From Kingdonia uniflora (Eukaryota; Streptophyta; Magnoliopsida; Ranunculales; Circaeasteraceae), in contig JACGCM010001242.1 of assembly GCA_014058105.1 (NCBI GenBank), positions 682,001 through 746,000 on the forward strand: DNA of 64,000 nucleotides, in the 5' to 3' direction. The notes below the pieces were generated by a model. The model was not told the origin of the DNA and ran no database searches. It worked only from the letters and a program-made list of their open reading frames with translations. Position 1 is the first letter of the stretch; each line of letters begins with the position of its first letter. Both the position numbers and the translations under genes were made by a program. Positions 11,043 through 22,870 of this stretch are shown here, in pieces.

Positions 11043-12144
11043 AAATAAGGGTTTCTTCAATGTGGTAAATGTACTGGTATAGGATGGTAGGTAGGAATGC
11101 TTGTAGTTTTGTATTGTTGATGTTGATGGTTTTCTTTTGTGCTTCAATGTAAGGGCGTCAGCCCAAATGAAATTAAAAATCAATAAGATAACCGTCGAAG
11201 TGAAATACTGAATTGTTTGTCTAAGTAAGACCATCATAATACTCAAAGATAATTTAGGCACGAAAACAACTTGTTGAATGTCGAATATTAAAGAAATCGA
11301 ATGACTGGCACATTTTGAAATTGAATATTAAGTTATCTGTGGACGAATGTTCAAGACATGATGTAGATGATTATTCACAGATGGAAAGAAGGGCTTCGAG
11401 GGTAGGTGAGCTTCGACTGTCAGAACTGACAATCCAAACAGCTGGCATGTCAGAAACTGTACTAAGTCTAGGGCAGAGTGCCCTCCAAGCATCATGATGT
11501 TTCTTTGGATTACTAAAAAGGTTGATTTGATGTAAGGATTTGATTTGACAGCTTCGAGTAGGGATCAGAAAGGCTCGACTTGGTTTATATAAAAAATTGT
11601 GTGAATGTGAGCGTGAGACGCGCACGTGGGGATAATGTAGGGTAAAGTTAATAAATAAAACATATATCAGCTAAAAAGTAGGGGTAGTTGGGTAGTGGTA
11701 ATGATAGCAGTTTTGGAAATTGAGGCAATTTTTTGCTATTTTGAGGAGGTATATATGATGGTAAGGGCATGGTAACTGTTCCCATTTACCCACTTATAGA
11801 AAAAAATAATGAGTTAATGGAGGAGAGCATACGCCATTGTTCCATAGAGTTTGGTCGTTGTTGTGGGATCATCTAATTGCTACGAGGAATGAAGAATACT
11901 CTACTCAAACAAGTATATCATCATATTTCTATCTTGATGCTTCGTCTTCTATTTCTGTATGTAGAGTACATATTAGGGTAGAGGCTGCTAGGGTTTATTG
12001 TTGTGATGATATGATCGGGGGGAAACCATGTATCTCTGGGTCAAGCCTTTTGGGGTTCTGAGGGTATTGACAGTGTAATAGGGATTGGAGTTGAACATTC
12101 AACTATGATAGTATGGGTTGGAGAAGGTAGGTAAAAATTAGTTA
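11043..12144. other. Upstream region of the antisense gene of element A
   Basis: No long ORF. At 11749-11756 there is a TATATATG-type sequence in an otherwise mixed context, and 11830-12060 reads like a plant 5' untranslated leader (TC-rich, ending before AACCATG at about 12024). It could be the promoter of the antisense ORF at 12145. This is inference from position only. Confidence 0.2.
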
Positions 12145-14359
12145 TTGACATGTAATAGTCGAATATATCGATCTGATTGTGTGCCTCTTCTTTTGTTGGG
12201 TAAGATGCGTGCCCATCGATCTTCGAGGCTGAGGCTAATAGACGAGGAGATCGGAGAAAATGAACCGAGTGTGTCTGGTCATGCACCCATGAATGAGAGC
12301 AGTGACTTGGAGGAGTTTGAAATAGTAACATATGCCCCATTAACCATGGTGGTACCTGAAGTGGCAGCTTCGAGTAAGAGCCGTAGAAAGGCTTGAGTGA
12401 CCGAGGAGAGGGATGGAGAGAAGGAGGGAGGAGAGAGAAGAGGACCCGAAGGTAGTGTCGAGCCTTCAGGGGATGAAAGGGAAGAGTGGGAGAAAAGTGA
12501 TGATAGTGAGAGTTCGATTGATTCGGGGGAAGCTGCGGGGTTGGTCTTAGCTAAAGAGAAGCTGAGATTGAATCCATTTACGGCTAAACTGGAGTTATCG
12601 AAGGTAGGGGTGGTATTATATGCAATGGGATCTGGGTATACTTCCAAATCTTGACCTCGAGAGAGTTTCATGGCATTCAGAGGCCAGATTCAGCTGGGGA
12701 TGCAACTGCCCCTTTGAAGGCTGATAAAAGAGGTATTGAACTTCTTGGAGGTTATCCCATGCCAGATGAATGGAAATTTATATGAAATGATGAGGGTGGT
12801 CGAGGGAATGAATGTTGAAATGAGGCGTAAAGGGAGGGGTTTGATCGAGTGGTATGATATTGCATCATTCTACTCAAGAAAAGCAAACCAGAAGGTGGGC
12901 ACATACCATATCCAATGTCACACAGATAAGCCTTGGTTGTTTGATCTGTGCTCGACGGGTCGAGGGTGGGATAAAGACTTGGTAGTTGTGCGGTGTAAGT
13001 TTTAGAATGTCGAAGGGGAGGACCCTTATCAGTTACAATATAGGCTTTATAATCCAGATAAATAGATGGTCGAAGATTTTTTGACATATTGATCGAATAG
13101 ACTGATAACCATGTTTTTTTTTATCTGCAACACCAAAGAACCGAGCACTAACAAACCTGAGGAATTATATTGATGAGCTGATCAACGCGGACAAGGAATG
13201 GTTAAACTGTATTTTCAGGAAACTGGGTATTAAGAGGAAAAGGCAGAAGATGACAGATTCCCTACTTCAAAACGTACCCGTTACACCGAAGCCATCAAAG
13301 AAGAGTATGCGAAGGTTCATCGAGAGGTGTCAAAGGAATGGAGAAGGTGAAGTTGGCGAGGAAAGTAAGTTATGCTCCCAAGGGGCAGCAGGTGCCGAAA
13401 CTGGCAAGACCAGTACACGAACTAGCCCGTGATGCCTCGAGGCAGTCATTGAAGCAGATGTTAACGTAGGCTAATAAAGAGAAGGGAAAGGTCTTTCCCA
13501 AATCTCTAAAGGTATAACAGTCAAAGGAACCTCAGTGGAAGGCGTAGAACGCTGGGGGAGGATGATGCAGAGGATGTGGATGAGGAACTGATGGAGGCCG
13601 AGCTAGAGGATCAGGCTCGAGCCATGGCTACTTCAATGGCAACACTCTACGGCACTGACCCAGACGAAGCTGGGTGGAGGATGAATAAGATGATGCATCA
13701 ACTAACTATTTTGCTTTTGAAATTCTGAAATTTTGCTTAAGTGCATCATACTTTGAGAGATACTGATGTCTCGACTATTCTAGCAGACAGATGCTTGGTC
13801 ACAGGCTTTCATCATGGCCCAAAAGGTAATATCATGGCAGTTGAAATAGGCACTAGAAAATTTGGAGCTCGCTCAGGGGACCGAGGCGTCGCTGGCTTCT
13901 GAGATTAATATTTTGAAGCGAGGGCAAGGGGCTGTCAGAGGTAAATGCGAAAGGAGACTCGAAGCCCAGCGTTACAATCATACGTAGGTGCTGGAGTCGA
14001 TGCTGGCTGAGAAGGATAGGGTTATTGTAGGACAGAGGGTGACATTCTAAGGGCTGTTAGATGATGAATGTGTAGTTATTGTCAAGCTGAAGACGTTCAT
14101 AGGAGATTTGGGGTATGATCCTGAAACTTTGAAATGCTTTCCCATAGCCAATGATCCTGTTGTTGAAGATGTTGTTCAGACAGAGGGGGTAGAAGTAGAT
14201 GTTGCTAGTATAGGCGTGGCTAGTGGCGTAGAGACTCTTGCAGTTGAAGAAGCTGCTGCTGTGGTTGTGACTACTAGGTCGAACCCTTCTGCTGATGGTA
14301 CTGGAAGTGCTGGTGTTGAAGAATCGGACTGGGGAGATGATGTGGCCATACTTATATGA
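12145..14359 (+). pseudogene. Antisense gene of element A: acidic N-terminus, plant-transposon domain, coiled coil; decayed
   Basis: The reading begins at 12145 (or at the internal Met at 12205, MRAHRSSRLRLIDEEIGENE). After one TGA it continues in the same frame from 12397 as a highly charged stretch rich in Glu, Gly and Arg. The 12736-13005 segment (LIEWYDIASFYSRKAN, then GTYHIQCHTDKPWLFDLCST and GWDKDLVVVRCKF) resembles the 'F...R......W...S..GWK..FFFV' domain found in accessory ORFs of plant gypsy elements. From about 13850 the frame is coiled-coil (ALENLELAQGTEASLASEIN), ending with an Ala/Val/Glu-rich tail at 14108-14359. Stops and frameshifts separate these parts; a short intron near 13110 is possible. 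It runs opposite to pol of element A, as the antisense ORFs of Retand elements do. Function unknown. Confidence 0.55.
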
Positions 14360-14744
14360 AGTACTTTGTTGGGCGTGCCGAACTATTTTTTCTTATCTTT
14401 CTATTGTGTTGTAATATTTGAACAATGTTGAGCTTGTTTTGCACTTGAGCTGTGAACTTGTGATTGATTAGATTTGCTGATGTATGTTAAACTTGATTTG
14501 TATTGATTTGATGTACTGGATTCCTTATGTATGTTCTGAACTTGATTTGAATTGATTTGTGTTGAACTTGATTCTCAGATATATGCAGTGTTAAAATGTC
14601 TTGTATGTAGTAGACTTGTTGATATTCTTGTAAACGTGTATCTGCATATGTTGTAAGTGTAGAATGTTTGTAGAATTATCGAATCTTGAAGAGCTTCGAT
14701 ATGGTTCCCCGAGTATCAGTCGAGAGGTGAACGTGACACTTTTG

Positions 14745-15555
14745 TGAGACCAAGAAATTTACTGGACTTCGATGGTCTGAGCCTAATCGGAGTAGAATGT
14801 GGTTACCCCCAATGCATTCATGAGGGTCCGATCTCTCGACTATTCATGCCCCTCGAGTTTGCTCAAATTTTGGAGACTTGAAAATTTTCAAGGTCGCCCC
14901 CAAGTATCAGTCGGGTCAAAGGGTTGACATGATAGTTGGGGTAAACTAAGAAATTCACTAGACTTCGAAGGCCTGAGCCTGATCGAAGTAGAATGTGGTC
15001 GCCCCCAATACATTCTCGAGGGTCCGGTCTCTCGACCATTCATGCTCCTCGAGTTTGCTCAAATTTTGGAGACTTAAAAATTTTTAAGGTCGCCCCCAAG
15101 TATCAGTCGGGTCGAAGGGTTGACATGATACTTAGGGTAAACCAAGAAATTCAACTGGACTTCGAAGGCCTGAGCCTGATTGAAGTAGAATGTGGTTGCC
15201 CCCAATGCATTCCCGAAGGTTCGGTCTCTCGACCATTCATGCCTCTCGAGTTTGCTCAAATTTCGGGGACTTGAAAATTTTCAAGGTCGCCCCCAAGTAT
15301 TAGTCGGGTCGAAGGGTTGATATGATACTTAGGGTAAACCAAGAAATTTACTAGACTTTGAAGGCCTGAGCCTGATCAAAGTAGAACGTGGTCGCCCTCA
15401 ATACATTCTCGAGGGTCCGGTCTCTCTACCATTCATGCCCCTCAAGTTTGCTCGAATTTTGGAGACTTAAAAAATTTTAAGGTTGCCCCCAAGTATCAGT
15501 CGAATTAAAGGGTTGACATGATACTTAGGGTAAACCAAGAAATTTACTAGAAAAT
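14745..15555. repeat. Tandem array of about 196-bp units, four copies
   Basis: The marker CAAGAAATT recurs at about 14749, 14947, 15142, 15337 and 15534, giving a period of 195-198 bp. Each unit also contains GGTCGCCCCCAA, CTCGAGGGTCCGGTCTCTCG and GTTTGCTCAAATTTTGGAGA. Copies differ by scattered substitutions, mostly transitions. The array sits directly downstream of the integrase end of element A. Tandem arrays in this 3' untranslated position are known for Tat-lineage elements and can seed satellite DNA. Confidence 0.88.
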
Positions 15556-15639
15556 GGGAGACGAAGTTCAGAAGAAAAAGATGTTCATTAATTATAATGT
15601 GTTTATATCAGTAGAACAAGGTAAAAAGTGTGGCCTGTT

Positions 15640-18600
15640 GTATGACACCAACTACATTATATTCTATGGATTTCGTAGGGGCTCTTCATCTTCTGTCAAT
15701 AGGTAATATGAACCCTTGTCGGTTTTATCGTAAACGACATAAGGTCCTTCCTAGGATTTGGCAAGCTTACCGACATTTTGAGGCTTTAATGATTGGGTGA
15801 CACGTCGAAGTACAAGGTCTCCAATGTTGAAACTTCATGGTCAAACTCGCTTATTATATGACTTCTGGAGGTATAGGTGGTAACGGCCGAGGTTGGAGAT
15901 GGTTCGGTCTCTGGTTTTGTTAGTCCATAGCATTTGGCACCCAAGTTTAAACTCATTATCTTCATCTGGGAAGTTAGGATCTCGTGTGGGTGCTTTAAAT
16001 TATGTATGAAGCACTGCTTCAGTGCCATAGACTAGGAGAAAAGGGGTGCAACCGGTCGCTTTTCTTGGTATTGTTCAGTAAGCCCAGAAGACATGTAGTA
16101 ATTCCTGAACCCATCATCCTTTCTTTGCATTGACACGTTTCATGAAACCGTCGATAATTGTTTTATTGATTGCTTCGACCTAACCATTCCCTTGGGAGTA
16201 TTAAGGTGTTGAGGGGAAGAGGATAATATTGTACTTCTCGTGGAAATTTTGGACTTTGATCCTAATGAATTATGGGCCATTATCGCATCAAATCATATGA
16301 GGGCAGCTGAAGCGTGTAATAATGTTCTCCCATAGGAATTTGATGACTTCTTCTTTTCTGGTTCGATAAAAAGCTACGGCTTCGACCCATTTGGTAAAAT
16401 AATTTATTGCAACAAGGATTTTTTCTCAACTACCCAAAGCTTTGGGAAAAGGACCCACATGATTAATTGTTCATTGTTTAAATGACCAAGAGACTTGGCT
16501 AAAGTGGAGGTCTTGTGAGGGGTAATGGATGTCGTGGGCATGGCACTGGCATTTGTCACAGTATTTGGCATACTCTTTGGCTTGCTTCTTCATATTGGGC
16601 CTGAATGAACCATGGGAGACGACTTGAAGGGCCATAGATGGACCAGTGGTATGAGCACCGCAGGTACCTTCAGGAAGTTTGGCAAGAATTGAAGAGGCTT
16701 CGTTTTTCGAAATGCATCGAAGGAGGGAACCATTTGGGTATTTGTGATGTAACTCGTGTTTGAGGATGGTGTATCTGTGGCAATTTCCTAATAATGACTG
16801 TTTAGCTTTGGGATCGTCTGGGAGGACAGCATTGTTGAAGTAATTGAGGAATGGTATTTGCCAGTTGTCTAGATCGAGACTCTCACCCCCAGTATTAATG
16901 GCATTGACTTCTATCTGGTCGATACTTGGGCCTTCTAGTACTTCGATATGAAGAGTTTGGGATTTGGGCTGGCCTAACATAGTTGTTATATAAGTAAGGG
17001 CATCTGCATGTCTATTTTTTCCTCTGGGATAGTGAGTAATAGAAGAATTTTCAGGTAAACGGTACATGCGCTGGCGGACGAGTGCAGCATATTTGGCCAT
17101 GTGACCATTGGCTTGATTTTTATCAAAGTATTATCTCTAGACGAGTTGGAAATCTATGAAAACTACAAGTTTAGGGGCGCCGAGGTCGAGTGTGTGGTCA
17201 AGACCATGGATCAAGGCTTCATATTCAGCCTCGTCGTTAAAGCATTCGAAGTTTAACTTAACTGCCTTTTCAATTCGATCATTGGTGGGTGTGACCAGGA
17301 CGATACTGATCCCCAATTTGTTAGGTCCAGTAAATCCGTTTGTGAAGAGACGCCAGCCTATGTTGGGGTTCCATGGGTTTATTAGTTCAGGTTGGTCATC
17401 TGGTAGGTCATTTTCATGTTCCTCCCAGTCCACATCTTCGACCGAGAAGTCAGCAAGGAAATCGGCAACTGCTTGGCTTTTTTAGAATTCTTGCTCCTCA
17501 AATGTGATATCATGTTCCCCCTGATAAATGGACCACTATTGTACTTGTTGGATTTTTCTTTCTTGCTGAGTACTTCTCGAAGGGGATAACTTGTTATAAC
17601 AGGGATAGGGTGAGCTTAAAAATATAGTTTGAGTTTTTGGGAAGTGTAGACGAGGGTGAGAAGCAAACGCTCAAGTTTTATGTATTGAGTTTTTGCAGGT
17701 CTTAAAGTTTTGATGATAAAATATATAGGTTTCTTGATGTTTGATTCGATTTGAATAAGGACTGAGTTGATAGAAGTGTCAGTGACCGCGAGGTATAAAG
17801 AAAGTGTTTTACCTTCATCAAGGGTGCTAATGATGGGTGGTCGCACAAGGTATGTTTTAAGTTCGAGGAAGGCGTGTTCACAGTCAAGTGTCCAATTGAT
17901 CTCAGGGTTATTTTTCTTTCTAGCCTTGTAGATGCCTTGGTCGCGTAAGAGGGAGAAGAGCCAAGCACAGCGATCTGAGGATTTGAAAATGAAATGGTTG
18001 AGAGCCGCTATCTTACCAGCCACCTTTCGGACATCTCTTTTGGTTCGGAGGGAAGGCATATCGATGAGGGCTCGGATTTGCTGATAAGGTGGCATAAATA
18101 TTTGCCAGACGAGGCACCAAACTAGCATTTGTCTTGGTTAAGCTTCATGTTGTATGTTCGAAGTATCAAAAGGACTTTAGTCAGGTCCTAGATGTGGGTC
18201 TATTTTTGGAGGATCTTGCATAACATGTCATCGATGTAAACTTTAACAGACTTGCCAAGCAAGGGTTTGAACATGGTTGTAACCAGGCGTTGGTAGGTGG
18301 CACCCATATTTTTATGGCCGAAGGGCATGACGTTAAAACAGTAAAGGCCTTGTTCAGTGATAAAAGAAGTTTTAAGTTGATCCTCGGGGAGGAGGGGTAC
18401 CTGACTCTAACCCGAAGCCGCGTCTATCATCGATAGGCGCTCATTTCCAGTAGTGGCATCGAGGAGTACTGAAATGATCGGGAGGGGTAAGTTGTCCTTT
18501 AGTGTGTATTTGTTGAGGTCTGTAAAGTCAATACAGATTTTGATCTTGCCATTCTTTTTAGGAACTACAACAATATTGGATATCTAATCAGCATACTTAA

Positions 18601-19183
18601 CTTCTCAGATGATACCTGTGGCTATGAGTTTATCAACCTCGAGGTTGGCAGCTTCTCAAAGTCGTGGTGCCAAGGTATGCTTCCTCTGCTTTACTGTTAT
18701 CGAATGGGGGATGAGGTCGAGGCAGTGACATGCTAAACTGGGGTCGACATTGGGCATCTCCTGAAACGTCCATGCGAAGACGTCTTTGTTTATTCAAAGG
18801 AAGTCTGTGAGTTTGAGGCTCTCGGCCTCATCTAGAAAGGTTCTGATGAATGTACCTATTCCAGGACCGTCGAGTTTAATATAGACAGTGGGTTCAATGG
18901 GTGAGATGGCAGGTGTCGAAGGTACAGTGATAGAGGGAGACAATGATTGTTATGGTTGTTTGATGAGTTTCTAGCAGATCGATCTTTGGATGCTCACATG
19001 AACGAGAGAGGTGTTGAAAACCTTATAAGTTCTACAGGGGGTATTGAAACGAAGGGTCTGATGATAAGTCGAAGGTATGGCGCGCATGGCATGGAGCAGA
19101 TGTTGATGCTTCAGTGCTCGATGTAAGACTTTGAGATGAGCATTGTAATTTGAAATGCTGATATGAGAAAATAATATTTCCAC
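15640..19183 (-). pseudogene. pol: pol of element A: protease tail, RT, RNase H, second RNase H, integrase
   Basis: From high to low coordinates: the segment after the protease (HAMRAIPSTYHQTLRF, about 19100), a long RT domain with IKICIDFTDLNKYTLKDNLP and catalytic YIDDM (about 18230), the RT-RNase H connection and RNase H (18128-17616, the best preserved stretch, 170 residues open), the archaeal-type RNase H (17433-17137, WRLFTNGFTG, NDEAEYEALIHGLDHTL), and the integrase (17100-15640). The integrase has a zinc region with YCDKCQCHA and a core reading INHVGPF, CDNGP and GNG.VEAIN. The first catalytic Asp is therefore Asn, while the other two acidic residues remain. The C-terminal chromatin-side module (GKLAKS.EGPYVV) ends the frame. 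Several stops are at former Trp codons. The copy is inactive. Confidence 0.9.
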
Positions 19184-19264
19184 ACCTGCAATAGATGTTA
19201 TTCTTTGGTTTGACCCATTGAATTAGAAGAAGTTTGTGGGTGTAGAAGTAAGTATTATATGTGC

Positions 19265-20055
19265 TTCAACCCTTGGACTTCAGGGAGGCTTAGCGGTAGC
19301 GAGCTAGTATTATCTTTGTTCGTACTTTAGGAGGTCACCGCAGGCTAAGAGGTTCTTTATGGCCTCCGCCTCGGATCTGTGTTTCCTCAGGGATTCGGCT
19401 AGTATTATCTATGCCTTGATACCATATTGGCGAGTTGGGCTTATCGGCAATGAGCAACGTCTCACTCGTGCTTTAGGCCTGATCCCGCAGGGTGGGACTC
19501 TTTATGGCCCCAGCCCCAGAAGTGTTTGTATCCTCAGGGGTTCGACTAGTATTATCTATGCCTTGATACCATATTGGATATTGGAGCTTAGCGGCAGCGA
19601 GCAAGTTTTTCCCTCACTCGTACTTTAGGCTTGTTATCTTCAGGCTAAGAGGTTCGTTATGGTCCTCGCCTTCGGATGTATGAGTATCCTCAGGAGTTAG
19701 GCTAGTATTATCTATACCATTACCAATGTTGGATGTTGGAGCTTAGCGGCAGTGAGCAAGTTTTTTCCTCACTCGTGCTTTTGGCTTGTTATCTTCAGGC
19801 TAAGAGGTTCATTATGGCCTCCGCCTTCAGATGTATGAGTATCCTCAGGAGTTAGGCTAGTATTATCTATGCCATTACCAATGTTGGATGTTGGAGCTTA
19901 GCGGCAGCGAGCAAGTTTTTTCCTCACTCGTGCTTTAGGTTTGTTATCTTCAGGCTAAGAGGTTCATTATGGCCCCCGCCTTCGGATGTATGAGTATCCT
20001 CAGGAGTTAGGCTAGTATTATCTATGCCATTACCAATGTTGGATGTTGTTTACCT
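19265..20055. repeat. Tandem array of about 155-bp units, five copies
   Basis: The marker CAGGCTAAGAGGTTC occurs at 19641, 19796 and 19951, exactly 155 bp apart, and at about 19341. A diverged copy without the marker lies near 19490. Each unit contains GCTAGTATTATCTATGCC, GCTTAGCGGCAG.GAGCAAG and TCACTCGTGCTTTAGG. The three right-hand copies are nearly identical and the two left-hand copies more diverged, so the array grew recently on the integrase side. It occupies the 3' untranslated region of element B, like the 196-bp array in element A, but the units are unrelated. Confidence 0.88.
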
Positions 20056-20214
20056 TTAGGGATTGAGCTAGGATAAACTACAATTTTACCCTTGGATGGA
20101 GATTTCATTGATTGATAGGGATTCTTGTGATAAAAATATGATTTTATTGATTAAAAAGAGTTTGAACATACACTGGAGGTAAAATCTCAAGGTGGATTGA
20201 ACGTTGTTGAGTGA

Positions 20215-22030
20215 CGGAGGAGCTGTTTAGCGTCGATATAACTTCAATCTTCTTGTATTTCATGGATTTTAAATTTTATCACCAACTTCCATCATGAGAT
20301 AGTATAAACCCAGACCAGTTTGACCTATGACCATGAAAGGACCTTCCCAGTTTTCTGCTAGTTTCCCAGCATGTGGATCTTTTCTGTTATCTGGAATTTC
20401 TCGAAGAACCCAGTCGTTGATGGCAAACTCCCGAGTGCGAACTCGTTTGTTGTATGAATTTGCCAGTGTTTGATGATATCAACCAAGATTTCTGATAGCC
20501 CAATCTCGTATCTCATCGATCCAATTGAGGTTGCAAGCCAATTCGAACTCATTCTCTTCGTCTATGAGCTCGTGGTCTCTTACAGGATGGTGGTACTTCG
20601 TTGGGATGATTGCTTCAGTTCCATAGGCAAGTAGAAAAGGAGAGCACTGTGTTGATTTCCGGGGAATAGTTCGATAGGCCCATAAGACGTGATGTAATTC
20701 ACGTATCCAGTTACCCTTCTTCTGTAACATAAGGCACTTTTTGAGACCATCTACGATGATCTTGTTTGTGATCTTCGCCTGTCCGTTTCCCTGGGGGTAG
20801 TATGGGTTCGATGGAGAATGGATTATGTTGTGTTTGTTAAGAAATGCTACGACCTTTGCTCCAACGAACTGAGGACAATTATCGATACGGATCAAATGTG
20901 GACAACCAAATGTTGTGATGATATGCTGGCAAATGAAAGAAATGACCTCTTCTTCTCGAGTTCTGCATAGAGGAGCTGCTTTGACCCATTGGGTGAAGTA
21001 ATCTGTGGCAACAAGGAGAAATTTTCTATTACCCAGAGTATTAGGGAATTCACCAACTAGATTGAGTGCCCATCGCTTGAACGGCCAGTACACCTTACTG
21101 GCATGGAGTTTGAGGGTAGGGGCCCAAATTTGATTTCCATGACGCTGACATGCATCGCATTTCCTTCAATATTCTTTAGCTTGTTTCCGCATCCCTGGCC
21201 AGAACACTCCTTGGGTAATAGTTTTGTTAACAAGAACTCGTCCTGCAGTATGGGATCCGCAGACTCCTTCATGTAGATCTCGAAGCATGTTGTCGGCAAG
21301 TTCCATAGAGAGGCACTTGAGGTATGGACCAGTGACCGAGCATTTGTAGAGATCATCGTTTTGTTGTACTGTGTAGCGTTTTGAATTCTCGATGATGTGT
21401 CTACGCTGCTGTGGATCATCTGATAGTGGCCCGTTGCATGAGTTATCCTGACTGAGATAAGTAACGAAAGGTTTCCTCCAATCATCTTCCGCCATCTCAT
21501 CGCCCCCAGTGTTAATCGTATATATCGTAGTTCGATTAATACTGGGGATATAAATAAGCTCGATTTGAAGGTGTCATGATTCCGTACCCAATACCCCGGC
21601 TAAGTAAGCCAAGGAGTCAGCGTGGCAATTCTCTCCTCGAGGGAGATATTTGAGCGTAGCTCTGTGAAATTTTTTTAGTTTTTCTGCAATCAGAGCTGCA
21701 TAATCGACCATGATGATATTCTTCTTGAAATGTTCTGAGTAGTCATGAAGATTAGAAGAGAGTCTGTGTAGGCTGAGATTTCAGTGATTCCCAGTTCGAG
21801 AGCCATGTCCCAAACTGATAGACCACTACTATACTCTTCTGGATTTCTCGTTCTTAGACAATACTTCCCGAAGTGGGTAGTTCATCATGACTTTGACAGG
21901 ATGTGCTTAAAAATAGTGTTTGAGTTTTTGTACGGTATAAACGTGAGTTAAAAGTAATCTTTCAATTTTAGAGTACCTCGTTTCCTCTGGAGTAAGTGTC
22001 TTGCTGATGAAGAAGATCGGTTTCTATGTA
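20215..22030 (-). pseudogene. pol: pol remnant of element B: RNase H, second RNase H, integrase
   Basis: The RNase H remnant lies at about 22030-21840 and the archaeal-type RNase H at 21840-21610 (LKYLPREENCHADSLAYLA). The integrase follows from 21500. Its zinc domain is well kept (LHEGVCGSHTAGR, then KCDACQRHG), and its core runs from 21093 to 20479 as a 204-residue open frame. In the catalytic triad the first Asp is Asn (ALNLVGEF), the second is kept (RIDNCPQF) and the Glu is Lys (GNGQAKITN), so strand transfer would fail even though the frame is open. The C-terminal module WEGPFMV is at about 20320. The Asn and Lys changes are G to A transitions on the coding strand. Confidence 0.88.
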
Positions 22031-22081
22031 TTTGACGATCTTGGGTGTATGAAAACCTGTTAGGACATTCATATCAAATAA

Positions 22082-22790
22082 TTATTTAGCAATTGGACTA
22101 CCTTGTAATTTGTGCGAGTCATCCTTCGCGTCTAAAGCCGTTGCTTCGATGATCTCCTTGATACGCTGGTCCATGAGTTCCTGAGAAATATAATACTGAG
22201 GGATAGGAGCTGCTGGAATTGCTGGAACTACCGGAGCAGCTGGAACTATCGGAATTACTTGACGTATGAGTCTGGGGACATGGTCACCTATTTCCTCTCT
22301 CATACGTTCAGGAAGCAGGGCTCGGTAAGGAGGTCGGAAGACTTCCTCGGGCTGCTTGGAAGGTTTGCGATCTCTGTTGATATATGTTTGTGCCTCCAAT
22401 CCTAAATGAATTGAGACTATCAAAGCTTGTGGATCCTCACAATGAATCTTAGAAATGTCTGTACTATGTACCTCATGTGCCCCTAACCTCTTGTGAATGG
22501 AAACTCTTGAGATTGTTGGTACTGATTCGCGCTCTCTCAGGGCTGGTGGTGGTTGGTTGCTCTGTAATGCCTTCAGAGCTGTTTGAAAAGCTAACATCTG
22601 AGCTTTTTGCTTCTTTGACTCCTAAACTCGAGCTTGACGCTCTCGTTCTGATTCCTTCTCACGGATTTCTCAATCTGACTCCATTTCTCAGCTTCGACAA
22701 TTAAGCTCGCCCGAAGCTTGGAGACCCGATCAGGTTCCCTCGAACTTTCAGGCTGAGCTCCCGAAGACTGACATGTTTGAACCATAATTG
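22082..22790 (-). pseudogene. gag: gag N-terminal part of element B
   Basis: The reading starts MVQTCQSSGAQPESSREPDR at 22785, just inside the primer-binding site, and after a frameshift near 22600 continues as a 171-residue open frame to 22082. The first part is basic and charged (EKWSQIEKSVRRNQ). The second contains a Pro/Ala/Val-rich linker, VPAAPVVPAIPAAPIP, at about 22240-22200. It ends in SPIAK with no retrotransposon-gag core, which the internal deletion has removed. Position after a PBS and composition support gag; the sequence alone is not diagnostic. Confidence 0.6.
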
Positions 22791-22851
22791 AATACTACTC
22801 GACTGATGAGTATCAATCGTGGTCCTTAAGTACGTGGAAAAAATTGTACGT

Positions 22852-22870
22852 TCCCACAGACGGTGCCAAA
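22852..22870 (-). other. Primer-binding site of element B
   Basis: The minus strand reads TTTGGCACCGTCTGTGGGA directly after the LTR end CCTTACA. This is the standard Tat-lineage motif with one change and fixes the orientation and the LTR boundary. Confidence 0.7.

Larger units (their letters stand above)
8784..19190 (-). mobile_element. Tat-lineage gypsy element A (Retand-like plan), 5' half missing
   Basis: On the minus strand, in order: the tail of a protease region, RT, RNase H, second RNase H and integrase (19183 to 15640), a 196-bp tandem array (15555 to 14745), an untranslated zone with ORFs in the antisense direction (14359 to 9826), a polypurine tract and a 3' LTR (9496 to 8784). 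Antisense ORFs and tandem repeats between pol and the 3' LTR are known for Retand and other Tat elements. The 5' LTR and gag are absent: at about 19190 the sequence passes into the 3' untranslated array of element B, which has the same orientation. Confidence 0.75.

Noticed and set aside
12279..12671. Minus-strand 130-residue open frame rich in Ser, Leu and Pro
   Set aside because: It is the shadow of the charged plus-strand antisense gene of element A; the plus-strand frame has the domain context and the coiled coil.
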